Positions 63,430 through 64,000 of a DNA stretch of 64,000 nucleotides are shown here, piece by piece. The DNA lies in the NCBI GenBank assembly GCA_914767715.1, contig OU612070.1:6033501-6097500 (forward strand), given 5' to 3'. Origin of the DNA: Membranipora membranacea (Eukaryota > Bryozoa > Gymnolaemata > Cheilostomatida > Membraniporidae). Positions within the stretch are counted from its first letter, which is position 1; the number at the start of each line of letters is the position of its first letter. Under the pieces are notes generated by a model, which did no database searches, was not told the origin of the DNA, and was given only the letters and a program-made list of their open reading frames with translations. A program made the position numbers and the translations under genes.

Positions 63430-64000
63430 TTTGTCAACTTCTAGATTCAACCAAATTTTGAAATAAATTTGTTGCTCTGTTGTCGATTCAGATCACAAAT
63501 TCTTCAATTCAATCCTCAGACTTTACAAGATCTCTCTGTATGAGAAACCTGTCAATCTGGGTGGAGATTTGACTGTGAATACTGACGTCCTGCAGGCCTT
63601 TTATACCAAGAAAATCTGCAAATTTTCACATTAATCAACCCTATAATATCATTAATCACACTGCAACTAGAGGAGTGTCATGTAAATTGCTTACCAGAAG
63701 AGATCAATATCAAGATTATATATTATCTTTGTAAGATTATCACATTATTGGATTAGTGTTGATGATATCAAGGCAACTTTGTTGCAAAAACAGGATATGG
63801 CATTATTAGCAAAAACCACTAATAATTCTCGCTGTTTTGTAAATTTTTGCAAATAAAAAGAAAACTTTTCAGAGAGTGAAGATAGTTTATTGAGGTTGCA
63901 CCATTCACCACATAGGAACATGAGTGCAAACAAGAACAGCAACACAGTGATATTGTGCATATCACCCCACTTCCTAACCTAATCAAAACCTACCCAACAA
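63430..64000. other. 5' flank of the astacin gene
   Basis: It contains a TATA box (listed separately) and presumably the 5' UTR between there and 63429. I see no other gene up to the window edge. Confidence 0.45.
63599..63605 (-). promoter_or_regulatory. TATA box of the astacin gene
   Basis: On the minus strand the sequence reads GGTATAAAAGG, a consensus TATA box, about 170 bases upstream of the astacin start codon. With the usual 25-30 base spacing transcription would start near 63570. Confidence 0.65.

Noticed and set aside
1-64000. CRISPR arrays, operons, ribosome binding sites or phage modules
   Set aside because: All genes are intron-split and of animal type; no regularly spaced direct repeats with unique spacers are present.

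Overview
This window is nuclear DNA from an animal, almost certainly an invertebrate. It is AT-rich, and every gene is cut by GT-AG introns. The proteins are metazoan types: rhodopsin-family receptors, an astacin protease, a CUB receptor, a pentraxin-PAN protein and an asparaginase with ankyrin repeats. Introns and gaps are full of LINE, SINE and MITE relics. An early-branching animal such as a sponge is possible, but the sequence alone does not settle it. All gene models below were spliced by eye; exon phases were checked for consistency, but no transcript evidence was available.

Layout. 1-445: LINE fragment (minus). 1925-7614: degenerate KAP-type P-loop gene (plus) with an in-frame stop in its first exon. 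9491-16404: two-CUB single-pass receptor (plus) whose cytoplasmic tail carries ITIM-like and ITAM-like tyrosine motifs; a CR1/L2-like LINE sits in its last intron. 16405-22705: no gene seen; a LINE tail with a 16-bp target duplication and a SINE. 22706-34821: 17-exon asparaginase/ankyrin gene (plus), with several MITEs, a SINE and a 14-bp minisatellite in its introns. 34822-38678: no gene; an hAT MITE and a long-armed inverted-repeat element. 38679-42026: secreted pentraxin plus PAN/apple protein (plus). 44160-50096: five-exon GPCR (minus). 51757-52361: pogo/Tigger-like MITE carrying a helix-turn-helix ORF and a tRNA-like relic. 52954-53789: second GPCR (minus) with a frameshift. 57362-63429: 16- or 17-exon astacin metalloprotease with cysteine-rich modules (minus), preceded by a TATA box.

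The genes do not form an obvious pathway. Most encode cell-surface or secreted proteins. The items most worth following up are the CUB receptor tail, the pseudo-NTPase KAP gene with its in-frame TGA, the astacin with Gln replacing a conserved Glu, and the pogo-like element that combines a transposase DNA-binding head with a tRNA relic.
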